A stretch of DNA of 64,000 nt from positions 196,986,034-197,050,033 of the forward strand of contig NC_134456.1 of NCBI RefSeq assembly GCF_047948215.1, written 5' to 3'. This document shows positions 24,897 to 36,830 of this stretch, piece by piece. A program made the position numbers and the translations under genes. Under the pieces are notes generated by a model. It saw nothing but the letters and a program-made list of their open reading frames with translations, was not told the origin of the DNA and made no database searches. Every line of letters begins with the position of its first letter. The stretch's first letter is position 1. The DNA comes from Lycorma delicatula (Eukaryota; Arthropoda; Insecta; Hemiptera; Fulgoridae).

Positions 24897-27800
24897 AATA
24901 CTATCACATACGCATCGGAGAAGGAATGCATCTTAATTACCATTTGTTTATCATACCTATATGCTGTTGGAATTGGACTTTTATGTAAATTGTAAATAAA
25001 AGATTTTCTTTTACATATCAATTCTAAAATTTTTAACAATCTTAATATTTTATTTTAATCCGTTATATCAAACGTTCTTTTCAGTTCTAACATAACAAAA
25101 AAAAAATCAACTATACAGTTCTTAAAGTTTCAGGTATTAATAAAATCCAAGTTAAATACACATAAATAATTTTTTGATAAAATTTAACAATTATTTTTAT
25201 AAAAAGAATCGTTCAAATGCAGTGAAATAAAGTTTTGAGTAGATGACATTACTATTAAATGGCTTATGTAGCTCCATTAAAGTGTGTTATTGTGTAAAGT
25301 AATATTTCTCTGGCCAAACCACTGAGATGTCAGTACCACACACTGAGCTCTGTGAATTACCGACTAAGAGTTGATATAGATTGCTGTGAGATCAATTGCT
25401 GATTTCTTTTGATTCAGCTTACTACTCCCAAATGATTCCAATCTAAACACAATGAGTTTAGTTTTTCGCATCCGCATACACGAAATACATTCATTTTATT
25501 ACTAATGTAAATAAAACTAAGATTAAGTCCGATCTTTTAAATATAAAATTTTATATAAACTGGGTTATATGTGGTTTAGAGCACTGAAAAAATTCTTCTA
25601 TAATTCACATGAAAAAAAATGCAACTAATTAGAAAATTACAATATAACTTTAGAGGTAATGTTTCTTTTAATGAAAGAAAAAAATTTAATACACATAAAC
25701 ATAAAAAATATTTATAAAACATGCACTTTATTTAGTAATTAATTTTTTAATTTGATTATCGCTAATTACGTTTAGAAGTTACGTAAAATAATATGACTTC
25801 ATTGATTAATATGCAAATTACACAGTTGTAATTGTATTACTGTACGGACATTGACTATTATATCGTTTGCATAGTGAAGCAAATAATTTTACCGTACTCG
25901 TTTGCTTAATTCCAAACATATTACATACTACCAGCCAAGTATTACTGAAAACAAGTTTTATAAATATCAGGGTTTTGCAATTTAAATTAGGATTTCTAAA
26001 TGAAAATTTTATGACACGTTAATGAAAAACCAACAGACCAGGACTCCAAAAAAATAATACTTTTTTATGTACAAAAAATTAATACTTTTATTTTGAAATT
26101 AACATAAAAATAAGTAAAGAAAGAAATGTCTGTTAATTATGTAAATGTTTTCTTAAACTAGGAAAAGGCGTAGAAAATTAATTCAATGTACAGATGTTCT
26201 TTTTTTAACATCGTCGATTTAACGGTTTGATACATTCCTCCATTTGAGTTAATAAATTATATTTCCAAATAATATGTAATACATTACCATATTTTCTCTA
26301 CCCTGAAACTACTTTTTTCTCAGCTAGATCTCAAAACCTCTTCATTTCAAACTTCAACAATCTGCATAATTTTCAAAATTATTCTTTAACTTTTTTTCAA
26401 AAATTGTTTAATTTTTCTTATCATCTAGCTTTCTAATTAAAGTTGTTTGATTTCAATAAACCGCTTATATCAACTATAATTTTTTCAAAATTTTTTTTGT
26501 TTGTAGATTTGTTGCCCATTGTATTATTTGCAAGAGGGTTTTCCTTTGTTAGGGTTACCTTCATTACTTCATTTACCCTTCATAATTTTAATAAAAAACA
26601 AATTAAAATATTAATTTATTTTTGAAAATTCTGTATTCTACATACAGAATCTCTTCATTGGAGATCTAGATGTATGGTTATTATTTAAGTTGGTTACCTT
26701 GTTTTACATCCTACACAGTTTTTACAATAAACGAGGACAGTTCTTTTGTATGCATTAAATAAATTGAAAGTACAACTCGTTAGCAGAAGTTTGCTCCATT
26801 TTTGCAAAAAGTACTCCCGATTAAGGTCATTATAATGTCTACTCTCTGGAGAGAGAGAGCCAAATCTATTCTTTGGATAGTATTTTTTTCTACAGTCTCT
26901 ACTTATTATTAAATTTCTCTCTATATATAAAAATTATTTTTCACTATTAATTTTTTTTTTCATTTTGATTTGTGTTACGTGGGTTAGATTGAATTTCAGG
27001 TACAGCAGTTGGTCATACTGCTACTCGGTCCATACTAAAAGAGGATATTTGTAGTTCTTAGTGTAATCTGGTAGGAAAGGTTACTTCTAAATTGATTTTC
27101 GAACTCTGTATCAAGTTCTTTTAGCAGCACAATAATTCTATTACTTAAATGTCTATTGAATAAAACCAGACTTCTTCATCCCAACAAAATAAAGCAATAA
27201 TAAAAGTATTCAACTCGTCTTTGTTTTTTGTTTTTCTTTTACAATTCATCAAGAGTTTTGTTTTATTAGCATTGAATTACATTTTTCTGTAAATAGTGAT
27301 TTTCAATCTGAGTCAAAGTCATAGATATTTAACTCATATTTAATTTTCCAGAAAGTGTAGCATGTGTAAACCTGCAATAAAGAACAATTTTAATTCATAA
27401 TAAAGATTACTTTTACTTAATAAATATTTTGGGATCAAATACCGATTAAAAAGTGTTTTAAGATTTGTAGAGTGTAACTTTTTATAATATCAAATCAAAA
27501 AAGAGTAGAAAACACAAGAAGGTAAAAAAAGTTATAATTAAAAGGTTTAACTTTACAAAATTTTTAAGATTAGGTGATAATAGTAAATGTTTAAATAAAA
27601 AGGTTTTCATAAGAACTAAAAGAGAAAAAAAATTCTAAATGATTTTCGCTAAAAGAAAAAATCTTTATGCATTATTATAAATTAGCATCATCCAAAATTT
27701 ACTGAATTTCATCTATAGAAAAGGGCCAAGGGTAAAAATCCTATGTTAAACTAGTGTTAAATGGGTACTAAAATGAGGAAACAAGAATTAGCTAACATGT

Positions 27801-28419
27801 TGAATTAAGGTTAAATTTTCGTAATATGGCACCGTAGTTATTTTATATACAAAATATAAATAATGAGATCGAAATATAAAGAGAGAAATATAAATAAAAA
27901 GAACCTCAATTGTTATCTTTTATAACAATTGAGATTCTTTTACTGACAGGACATGTTTTTACTTTCACATATGGCTGTTACTATACTTTTAGCAATAAAA
28001 TTACTGTACTTTTAATAATATGACAATCAATTGTTATGGATGTAAATTTTTTTAGTTTATTTTATTTTAAATTAATAGTTATATAAAGTATTTATAATTA
28101 ATTAAGTGGATATTCCTGAGGATGGACGAAGGTCCATAAGCGCTTGAATAGATTTAAACATTTTACAGCTGCTTGTAAGCTGAACTCTCATTATTTATAT
28201 TTTGTTGAATTAAATCAGGCAGAAAGAAAGATTACTCAAAAATATATCACAGCAAACATTATCTCATAAATAAGGAATTGAATGAAATATTTCTAAACGT
28301 TTCAAAAATGTACTTCAAACATATACCTGGTGACTGAAAATTAACTTAAACTCCCCTCTAACTAGGCACATTTCATAACAAAGCATACATATTGTAATGG
28401 GTTCCATGATCGACTTCAA
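24347..28419. other. AT-rich stretch, no gene seen
   Basis: About 4 kb with only microsatellite, homopolymer runs and chance frames. A perfect 12-bp stem (CTCAATTGTTAT with its complement, 5-base loop) lies at 27905-27933. From about 28335 the sequence belongs to the repeat that continues into the palindrome: CCCCTCTAA, TTTCATAA and CATATTGTAATGGGT reappear in modified form at 28825-28880. Confidence 0.5.
24841..24893. repeat. (TA)n microsatellite
   Basis: An uninterrupted TA run of about 53 bases. The alternating Tyr/Ile minus-strand frame across it is an artefact of the repeat. Confidence 0.95.
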
Positions 28420-29550
28420 ACACCCGAATGACCTCAATAAAATTAATTGGTACTGATGAAACTGGATTAAAAGCGAGCAAAAAATTTAAGCTTTATTTCT
28501 CAAATAATACGTATTGGCAATTAAATCACTTTTTGCTTAAACCTTCCAGCAGTTTTATTGTCCTATATCATGAAAGAATTACAAAAGGCTTGTATTTTTT
28601 AATTGATTTGTTTTTTGTCTGAATTCTAAAGGTATAAGAGTTATTGGTCTAATTATTGCTTGGAAGCATTTCAGTTAATAAAATAAGTCAGAATAATTTC
28701 AGATGTAGTCTACGTAATTAAATTTATAGACTATAGATGTATGTATTTATTTATTAGAACATGATAAGAAATAACTATTATTACACAACCTCCCCCCCCC
28801 CACACATACACACAAAGTAATTTACAACCCCTCTAATTTTTAGGTAGATTTCATAAGAAACCTACCTATTGTAATGCGTACATACAGAAAATTTTGACAT
28901 ATGTTCGCGTTTCACATCCCCAGACCCCAAAACCACCTTCAGTTCAAAAGTTTATATATATATATATATATATATTTCACTTTTTTGTGGAATAGATAAC
29001 TGCCGTAATTTTGCATCAATCACTTTCAAATTGATACATAAAATTTACCGACCAAAAATCTCAGTGAGTTCGTTAATGGGCAAAATTGAATCATGGGGGT
29101 GGAAATGGAAGGGGGAATTTTTCGAAAAAACAAAATATCGCCATAATTTTCTTTTAAGTAAAATATCGAATTCGTTTAAAGTTCCTACTATTCTTTGGCC
29201 TTCAGGGGGTCAGGTGGCAGGGAAGGCTGAATCGTTTTAAATTGGATTTAGGGTCATGTAACAGGTTGTTTTAAAGGGCTTTGTGAGACAAGAAAAACGG
29301 TATCAAAGAAATTTAATTCTATTTAAATAAAAATGTCGACCACAAATGTCATTAAATTAATTAAAGATTGAAAAAATTAATTTTTAGAATTTTTCAATTA
29401 CCTTTTTTTAATTCAACTTACAGTCTTGAAGAATTTAATTTAAGTAAATAAAAGTTTTAATTTTAAGTAAGTTAGGCTTACAAGACTTATTCGTACATTG
29501 AGAATGAAAATGAAATAAATTTTAAAACCGCCTCTGCCCACCCCCCCCTT
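28420..29550 (+). repeat. Left arm of a 1.1-kb near-perfect inverted duplication
   Basis: Read on the opposite strand, this segment matches 29655-30773 over its whole length. The only differences I found are a longer (TA)n run (about 10 bases), one extra C in a C-run near 28792-28801, one C/T change just after it, and an A inserted in the C-run near 29540. Both arms encode identical 64-codon and 69-codon chance frames, neither of which resembles a known protein. The repeat family extends left of 28420 to about 28335, but that extension is missing from the right arm, so the arm edge is a breakpoint inside a repeat and not a transposon end. Confidence 0.95.
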
Positions 29551-29585
29551 CATTCGCTCATAAGACCAAATACTCTAAATTGAGG

Positions 29586-29587
<2 letters not shown>

Positions 29588-29655
<68 letters not shown>
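29588..29655. repeat. (TA)n core between the palindrome arms
   Basis: A 68-base TA run joins directly onto the inner end of the right arm. Between it and the left arm are about 37 unduplicated bases (29551-29587). Such a self-complementary core is a plausible place for strand fold-back, in the cell or during sequencing. Confidence 0.95.
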
Positions 29656-29658
<3 letters not shown>

Positions 29659-30773
29659 GGGGGGGGGCAGAGGCGGTTTTAAAATTTATTTCATTTTCAT
29701 TCTCAATGTACGAATAAGTCTTGTAAGCCTAACTTACTTAAAATTAAAACTTTTATTTACTTAAATTAAATTCTTCAAGACTGTAAGTTGAATTAAAAAA
29801 AGGTAATTGAAAAATTCTAAAAATTAATTTTTTCAATCTTTAATTAATTTAATGACATTTGTGGTCGACATTTTTATTTAAATAGAATTAAATTTCTTTG
29901 ATACCGTTTTTCTTGTCTCACAAAGCCCTTTAAAACAACCTGTTACATGACCCTAAATCCAATTTAAAACGATTCAGCCTTCCCTGCCACCTGACCCCCT
30001 GAAGGCCAAAGAATAGTAGGAACTTTAAACGAATTCGATATTTTACTTAAAAGAAAATTATGGCGATATTTTGTTTTTTCGAAAAATTCCCCCTTCCATT
30101 TCCACCCCCATGATTCAATTTTGCCCATTAACGAACTCACTGAGATTTTTGGTCGGTAAATTTTATGTATCAATTTGAAAGTGATTGATGCAAAATTACG
30201 GCAGTTATCTATTCCACAAAAAAGTGAAATATATATATATAAACTTTTGAACTGAAGGTGGTTTTGGGGTCTGGGGATGTGAAACGCGAACATATGTCAA
30301 AATTTTCTGTATGTACGCATTACAATAGGTAGGTTTCTTATGAAATCTACCTAAAAATTAGAGGGGTTGTAAATTACTTTGTGTGTATATGTGGGGGGGG
30401 GAGGTTGTGTAATAATAGTTATTTCTTATCATGTTCTAATAAATAAATACATACATCTATAGTCTATAAATTTAATTACGTAGACTACATCTGAAATTAT
30501 TCTGACTTATTTTATTAACTGAAATGCTTCCAAGCAATAATTAGACCAATAACTCTTATACCTTTAGAATTCAGACAAAAAACAAATCAATTAAAAAATA
30601 CAAGCCTTTTGTAATTCTTTCATGATATAGGACAATAAAACTGCTGGAAGGTTTAAGCAAAAAGTGATTTAATTGCCAATACGTATTATTTGAGAAATAA
30701 AGCTTAAATTTTTTGCTCGCTTTTAATCCAGTTTCATCAGTACCAATTAATTTTATTGAGGTCATTCGGGTGT
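29655..30773 (-). repeat. Right arm of the 1.1-kb inverted duplication
   Basis: This is the inverted copy of 28420-29550, at better than 99% identity outside simple repeats by direct reading. Homology ends abruptly after CATTCGGGTGT at 30773, and no matching short duplication was seen at the two outer edges. The very low divergence means the event is recent or the copy is an assembly artefact. Confidence 0.95.
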
Positions 30774-31999
30774 AGGCTACTGCTACTAAGTGACTTTAAA
30801 GAAAAGAAAGAACTCATTTTTTTCTAGTAATTTTTCTTTTTAAGAATCTAATTAATCTTTAATCTGAATCTCGTTCTATTTTCTTACAACGGTTATTTCT
30901 ATTTTACAAAAAGATAATGGATTTTTTTTAGTATTTTTTTTTTAATTGAATATCGGCATTATAACATTATAAACAAAAATTTGTGTTCGAGTGTGATGCG
31001 TATTTGCTCTCTTACTAGTGAAAAAATATTACCCGTTTCTAACCCTCAGCGATATTATTAAATTTTTTAATAAAAAATTTATAATCTATATTTATAAATT
31101 TGCAGTCTGTTATATTTAATGAAATAGTGAGCTATTTATTAGGAAAGGTTTGTGGTAACTGTAATTACAAACAAAACATTTAATTTAATTATTTAAATTA
31201 TTTATTTTTAAATATTCGTTAATAATAGCATAATTACCTTAATACTAAAGTAAAAACAATACATTTATATGCATTGTCTTCCGAAATAATATATAGGCAT
31301 ATGAATGATATACTAAAATAGAAAAAAGAAGATAGACTTAAGCTAGAGATTAAAAAACAAAAAAATGTGATATCAAAAATTATGTCTTTTCTACGATGTT
31401 CTGGTTCAACCGAGTTAAAGATCAATTGACAAGTATACTCTTTAAAAGCATTAATTTCCAAATGATATTATATATGAAGCCGTAGGTTGTTGTTTTACGG
31501 AAGGTAAATGCCAATGATGAAGGAGTTAAAGGTCTAATTAGATGACTGTTAATTTCATACTGCAGTGTCATTAAAAAAACAGCTGTCTTTTAGGAATAGA
31601 TAATTAATTTTTACTTACTCATTTCTTAAATATTTATATAGACATATTACAATTATTATCACGAACTAACTCGACTACCTATAGGCGCAGTACAAATGAC
31701 GATCAACTTTTCAACAGCTAATTCACACACATATAAATTAGAAATCAATTGATAGCTCGTGATCCAGTGTTACATCTTAATAAAGACGAGATTCCCTTGT
31801 ATCTACCTATATTGTCATATATAAAAGGATCTTACTTAATCAAAATACAAAAATCCATTCACTGTATTTTATTTATTATTTTCAACCAGAAATTCCTACA
31901 CTACACTTTTACTAACTCCACCCACATCTGAGTTTGGAGTTAAACGAGTAGTTAATAAAATCATTAATAATATATTACATATAACTGGTTTTCTATCAC
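30774..31999. other. AT-rich stretch, no gene seen
   Basis: No coding, RNA or repeat signal was recognised between the palindrome and the Jockey-like fragment. Confidence 0.5.
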
Positions 32000-32935
32000 G
32001 GTGCATAATTTTAATTGGGAAGTGCACTTTCCAATAGAGTGGAAAGCTTTGCAAATAGTCGTGGTCTCTAAATTACCGGTACACGGTGTGACTTCATTTA
32101 GACTAATAAGTTTGTTATATATTCTGTCGAAGGTATTTGAAAGGTATTCCTTTGGAGAGGTGGCCTGTTTCGGCCCATCAGTTGTGTTTCCTTTGTGGAC
32201 ATTCCACTATCGAGCAAATACAGAGGTTTGTAAACGTGATCAGCATAAGCCTTGATGAGAAAAAATATTTTTTTTCTCATCAAGGCTTCTGCTGATCAAG
32301 GTTGCCACACCTTGTCACCTTTGTTAAGGTGTGGAACCCTGGCCGATTGCACAAATTAAAGATGGACCTTCCTCAGCCATGGCATTCTAACTCCACAAAC
32401 TGAAAGTGTGACATAACTAGGTTTACAATTTAAGTCGACTGACGTGGAAATTTCATATAAGAGAGAAGAGATGGGCAACTTGAGATAAAGCTTAAGGAAA
32501 TGTTCTGGTTGTTGGGCAGAGGATCTTATTTGTCCTTTTCTAATAAGCTGCTAGTATACTTGACAATTCTGAAATCTATCTGGACCTATGGGATCGAACT
32601 ATAGGGTACCACGAGCAAAAGCATTGTCGACATATTACAGGGGTTTCGGAGTAAGATGGTGAGGTATATAACAGAGGCACCTTGGTTTGCAAGAAACAGT
32701 GAGATACAGGATTTTTTAGGATCCTGTATCCTGTATTTTTTTCAGGAAGGTCCAGGCGAAAGGAGATTAATATTTCAGTTCAAGGTACGGACTCCCTTGA
32801 AGGTACGGACTTCAGTTCAAGGTGCGTAACTCTCATACAAATCAGTTAGCAGTGAACCTACTAGTCAATCGGAATGACGTTAAAAGTGTAAATGTAAATT
32901 TACTTTCTACATGTGTCTCTATAGTGTCTTAATGT
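32000..32935 (+). pseudogene. Rearranged Jockey-like LINE reverse transcriptase fragment
   Basis: The translation starts in the reverse-transcriptase fingers (FPIEWKALQIVVVSKL, RLISLLYILSKVFER). After frameshifts it continues STIEQIQRFVNVISISLDEK, and later resumes with RLTWKFHIREKRWAT, KEMFWLLGRGSYLSFSNKLL, SIWTYGIEL, ILQGFRSKMVRYITEAPWFA and, near the end, VNLLVNRNDVK. The palm segment with the FADD motif is missing, so several hundred bases were deleted. The copy is 5'-truncated and has at least three frame changes. Inverted repeats at 32237-32297, 32305-32344 and 32702-32729 interrupt it. It is clearly related to the element at 39.4-42.8 kb. Confidence 0.75.
32237..32297. repeat. Snap-back hairpin inside the Jockey fragment
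   Basis: The core AGCCTTGATGAGAAAAAA is followed after a two-base centre by its complement TTTTTTCTCATCAAGGCT. The arms extend outward as GATCAGCATAAGCC and GGCTTCTGCTGATC with two mismatches. The left half is normal element sequence (coding for ISISLDEK), so the right half is an extra inverted copy. Confidence 0.85.
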
Positions 32936-35105
32936 GTCTATAATAACTTCAGATGTGAGTAGTGTTCATTATCTATTCAACCCTTAATTTCAAAACTGTT
33001 AAACTTTTCTTTTTTATTTATACTGCTTCATGACATGTTTTCTACTAATTATGATATTTTATTTTGCTTTACTCTAGTTTTGTTGTGCCATTCATAATTA
33101 TTGTTAATTGTATTTGCTTGTATAAAACATATTATAATACTGGTGTGTGATCTTTGAGAAGTTTCGCTCAGGACTCATTACTATGTGATTGGGTATGTGT
33201 TCAAATTTACTAAATATTTATATACATGTAACCAAACAGTAAATATCTTTTAAACAACAAAAATAATTATAAAGAGATTTCTTACATCTGGTTATATGTT
33301 TTATAGACTATATAATATTATATTTCAACTATTCTATACAATATTATTACGGTAAATATTTTCCTTTTATATAATAAACGAGAAGTAAACTTAAAAATGT
33401 CTTCAATAAGTGGACGCCCACTATCTTTCTTTTTATAAGTGTAAGCCTGTTTTTTCTTACTGATTTACGAACATACCATAAATATTTTAAATCTATAGAA
33501 ACTTTATTTCACATCCTACTTATGACTTACAAACAATGTTGTTTTTTGAGATTTGAAAAATAAATAACGTGAGTCGTCGTAACCTTTGATTTACTTAAAC
33601 TTACATACATATTGTCCCTCACCCTATTCAAATATGATAATTATTTCGTAAAATTTAAACAAAACACTGATTTGTTTCATTACTGTCATATTTATTACGA
33701 TAAATGACCATACAAAAATAAATATAATTTAGCTTCCACTGTTACCTGACAGTAATCAATCTAAAAATGAAAAAAAAAAAAAACAAATTAATATGCAAGC
33801 TACATTTTAAGCATTAACCGATACCTGTGTCAGTTCACATTAGAATTGATTATTATTTCGTAATCCTCTCTATAAAAAATTCGTTGAAAGAAAATATTGA
33901 AGTGGTTTTTTCCAAATCAAAGTAGTAATGATTTAATACTGAAGTTTTAATTAAACATTACTGAAATAAATTATGATAGTGACTGCAATGAAAAAAATGT
34001 AAGATGAATTTTGGATTGTAAGCTAAAATTTAATATATCCTCGTATTTATAAAATTCACTAATATAACCTTAACATAATACCGAACAAAACCTGAAATAA
34101 TAATAACGAGAAGGTTGAAAAGTGTTTATACCTTAATCTAAGTAAACTAATGTATATATATCTTCTGATCTTTAGTTACAGTATTTTAAGATATGAATAA
34201 AGGAATAAAGGAGAGGAAAGTGAAATTATCTTTCTCCCAATTAACTTTCTTAACTTTCTTCTAAGGAAACTTAACTTTCTTCTAATGAAAATGATTGTTT
34301 GTATATAATAATATAATTATAGATCGGTTACAGCTACATACCGCCGTCATTAAACGTTTACTGGAAATTTAAAAAATACTAATTTAAAAAATATATATGG
34401 TATTGTTTAACTAAAACGTAGGATTCTTTAATTCAAAGCCGGTTACAATTCTGAACTTCTTTGATTTTGAATGTCCAATAATTTTTGGTTATAAAAGGAA
34501 TATAGAGAATAAAAATTCTACTAGATTTCTAACTTGCTCCAAGCTTCACTATCCAGTTCCCTTTATTACTTTTCTTTTTTTCAATTGAATTAAATATTAA
34601 GAAGTTTACACATTTTCTTACCAAAGTTGGTTTCTTACTTTTTTTTAATTATTTAATTGTTTTTCATTTGTCGTTTTTCTTTATTTGTCACATTAGCTAC
34701 GTAGATCACTGGAGATTTCAAACTTTGACTCGTTACAAATTTTCCAGCTTTAAGGATTTAGTAGAATCTTGTACATTTAATGTAGCAGGCAAACAGTACA
34801 CCACTTTTTCCATAGTTGAGGCCAATTTAATTTTTTAATATATGCATGTTTTAAAAAACAGATTAATATTATTTGTTTCAATAATTTGAATATATTGTGT
34901 TTTCATAAAATAAATTTAAATTAATGACGGTTTGAAATAACATAAAGTAATTTTACGAATTTAAGTTACATTTTCATTTTTAATTATATCGTGTTTAATC
35001 ATATTTTCGGTAAATTGGAACCGATTGTAAATTAAACACTGCGGCAAAAAAACTAAAGACAGAGAGATAGAAAATATTTTTCAGGAAATAAATGACTTCT
35101 AAATT

Positions 35106-35107
<2 letters not shown>

Positions 35108-35143
<36 letters not shown>
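35108..35143. repeat. (TA)n microsatellite
   Basis: An uninterrupted TA run of about 36 bases. Confidence 0.95.
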
Positions 35144-35147
<4 letters not shown>

Positions 35148-35786
35148 AAATAGATTTTTAATTTGTTTTATTTTTGTTTTTTATTGTAATTTTTGTTGCT
35201 TGAGATATCAACATTTATTTATAGCTTTATGATAGCTTTGTAATAAATAAGAGGATTAACATAAATCCAGTAGAAGAAATGACTTAGGTTGGGTTTCCAA
35301 TATAGTAGCTTAAAATTTTTAATTTAAAAAGTAAACATTTTCTATTGCCAACAGGTCGAGGTATATGCGAGAATTGTTTGTACTTCTGGAATAAAGTTTG
35401 GAAATAAAGGAAATAGAGTTCAGAACTCATTCTGAATCCTGCCAAATGACTACAATCATGCATTTAGCTTTAAACAGAGAACGTTAAAAAAATGTAAAAT
35501 GATTAAAAAATTAAAATAATTACAATATAAAAAATTAAGCAGGTTCTTTATAGTAAAAGGACATTTTTTTCATATAGGGCAATTATTTTTATTTTTTATG
35601 TCATTACACATTTTAAATAATAATCTTTTAATTTGCATTCAACAACTTTAAGAACTAAAAAATACAAGAACGACGTAATAATAAAATATTCAACATTATA
35701 TGCAGTGCAAAAAATTGAAATAAATGGAATAAAATCGATATACAGTACTCGTTTATACAATGCAAAACAAATATTTTTTTTTCTAG

Positions 35787-35872
35787 AGGAATAACGATGA
35801 GGATGAAAATCCACGAACAAAAACGCAATGAAGTGTTTGTGAGGTGGCATGATACCGGATGGGTTTTGCGAG
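35787..35872 (+). CDS. Candidate small internal exon
   Basis: A strong acceptor (a T-run ending TTTTCTAG) and a consensus donor (CGAG followed by GTAAGT) enclose 86 bases. Of the three frames only one is open throughout: it reads GITMRMKIHEQKRNEVFVRW followed by HDTGWVLR, leaving one base for the first codon and one for the last. The segment is less AT-rich than its flanks. I do not recognise the peptide. Splice sites, an open frame and composition agree, but an 86-base segment can arise by chance in 64 kb. No partner exon on the plus strand was found. Confidence 0.4.
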
Positions 35873-36830
35873 GTAAGTTATCAATCACTGGTTGTCCATC
35901 ATGCTAGGATAGCCTACTGGAACACGTCAACAGCAGCTGTCTGATGTCTGACTGACCCCAAGAGTTCTGTATCTATCTATTGAACCTAATCAATACCAAT
36001 CTCCTGACTCCCACAACTTCCATTTTAACCCCCTTAACAATCCCTCCCCAATATTCAACACTTCATTCTCGATAAAAAAATTATACTTTTTTAACAATTC
36101 TAAAAAAACTAACATCATCCTCGTGAGGTTTTTATAATATTGATATTTCAATTATAAAATGATCAGCTTAAGTAATGTTATTTTTATTTCACAAAAATTT
36201 GTAAATAATAAATCAATCAATCGTTTTTTAACCAGACTACAATGAAAATTTAATAAAATATTCAAAAATCAATTTTATAATTTACTATAGCATTAGGTGT
36301 AAATTTGTTTTTTTAATAAACGAAAAATAAAAGTTTTAATACGTAGTTTTGATGAAAAAATGTTTAATTCAAGACGTAATGTGTAAAAAAAAATCAGTGT
36401 AAAAAAAACGAAATAAAATTACCTTCTAATTCAACATATATCTCTTTTCAATAATATATTCTTATTATGTGCTCATATTCTTATGCACAATATTGTTTGC
36501 AAATCCTTTCGTATCCATTCCTCGGTTTATAAGCTTTAACAAATTTTTAATTTTTAGCTTGTTACTGTCACAAATCATTTTTGTCATCCTCCAGAATAAT
36601 TTATTTAGATTCTATGACCACTACTTCTATGTGCTACTTATATTGTTAAGATAAAAAATTGAAATTTTAAGTTTAAGATGAAAATCGGTTCTACTAGTCA
36701 AAATTGAAAACTAAAGTGTGCAGACAAAAAAATATATAGGGGTTTAATATTTCTTAAATTTCTCTCTTACAGAAGTAAATCACAAAAAAAATTAAAGAGT
36801 AACTCTTAGAGTTTTCCCTACGAGTGTTCA

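Larger units (their letters stand above)
32936..36830. other. AT-rich stretch containing one exon-like segment
   Basis: Apart from the exon-like segment at 35787-35872 and the microsatellite near 35.1 kb, nothing is recognised. The 150 bases after that segment (35880-36060) are unusually C-rich but without an interpretable frame. Confidence 0.45.

Noticed and set aside
27905..27933. Perfect 12-bp hairpin as a regulatory element or terminator
   Set aside because: An isolated hairpin in AT-rich eukaryotic DNA with no gene nearby; similar ones at 9254-9284 and 45174-45207 also lack context.
28428..30765. Open frames of 64, 69 and 109 codons in the palindrome arms
   Set aside because: The arm frames are identical because the DNA is duplicated. 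They are not kept in the related repeat at 5.2-5.8 kb and resemble no protein, so they are chance frames in a non-coding repeat.
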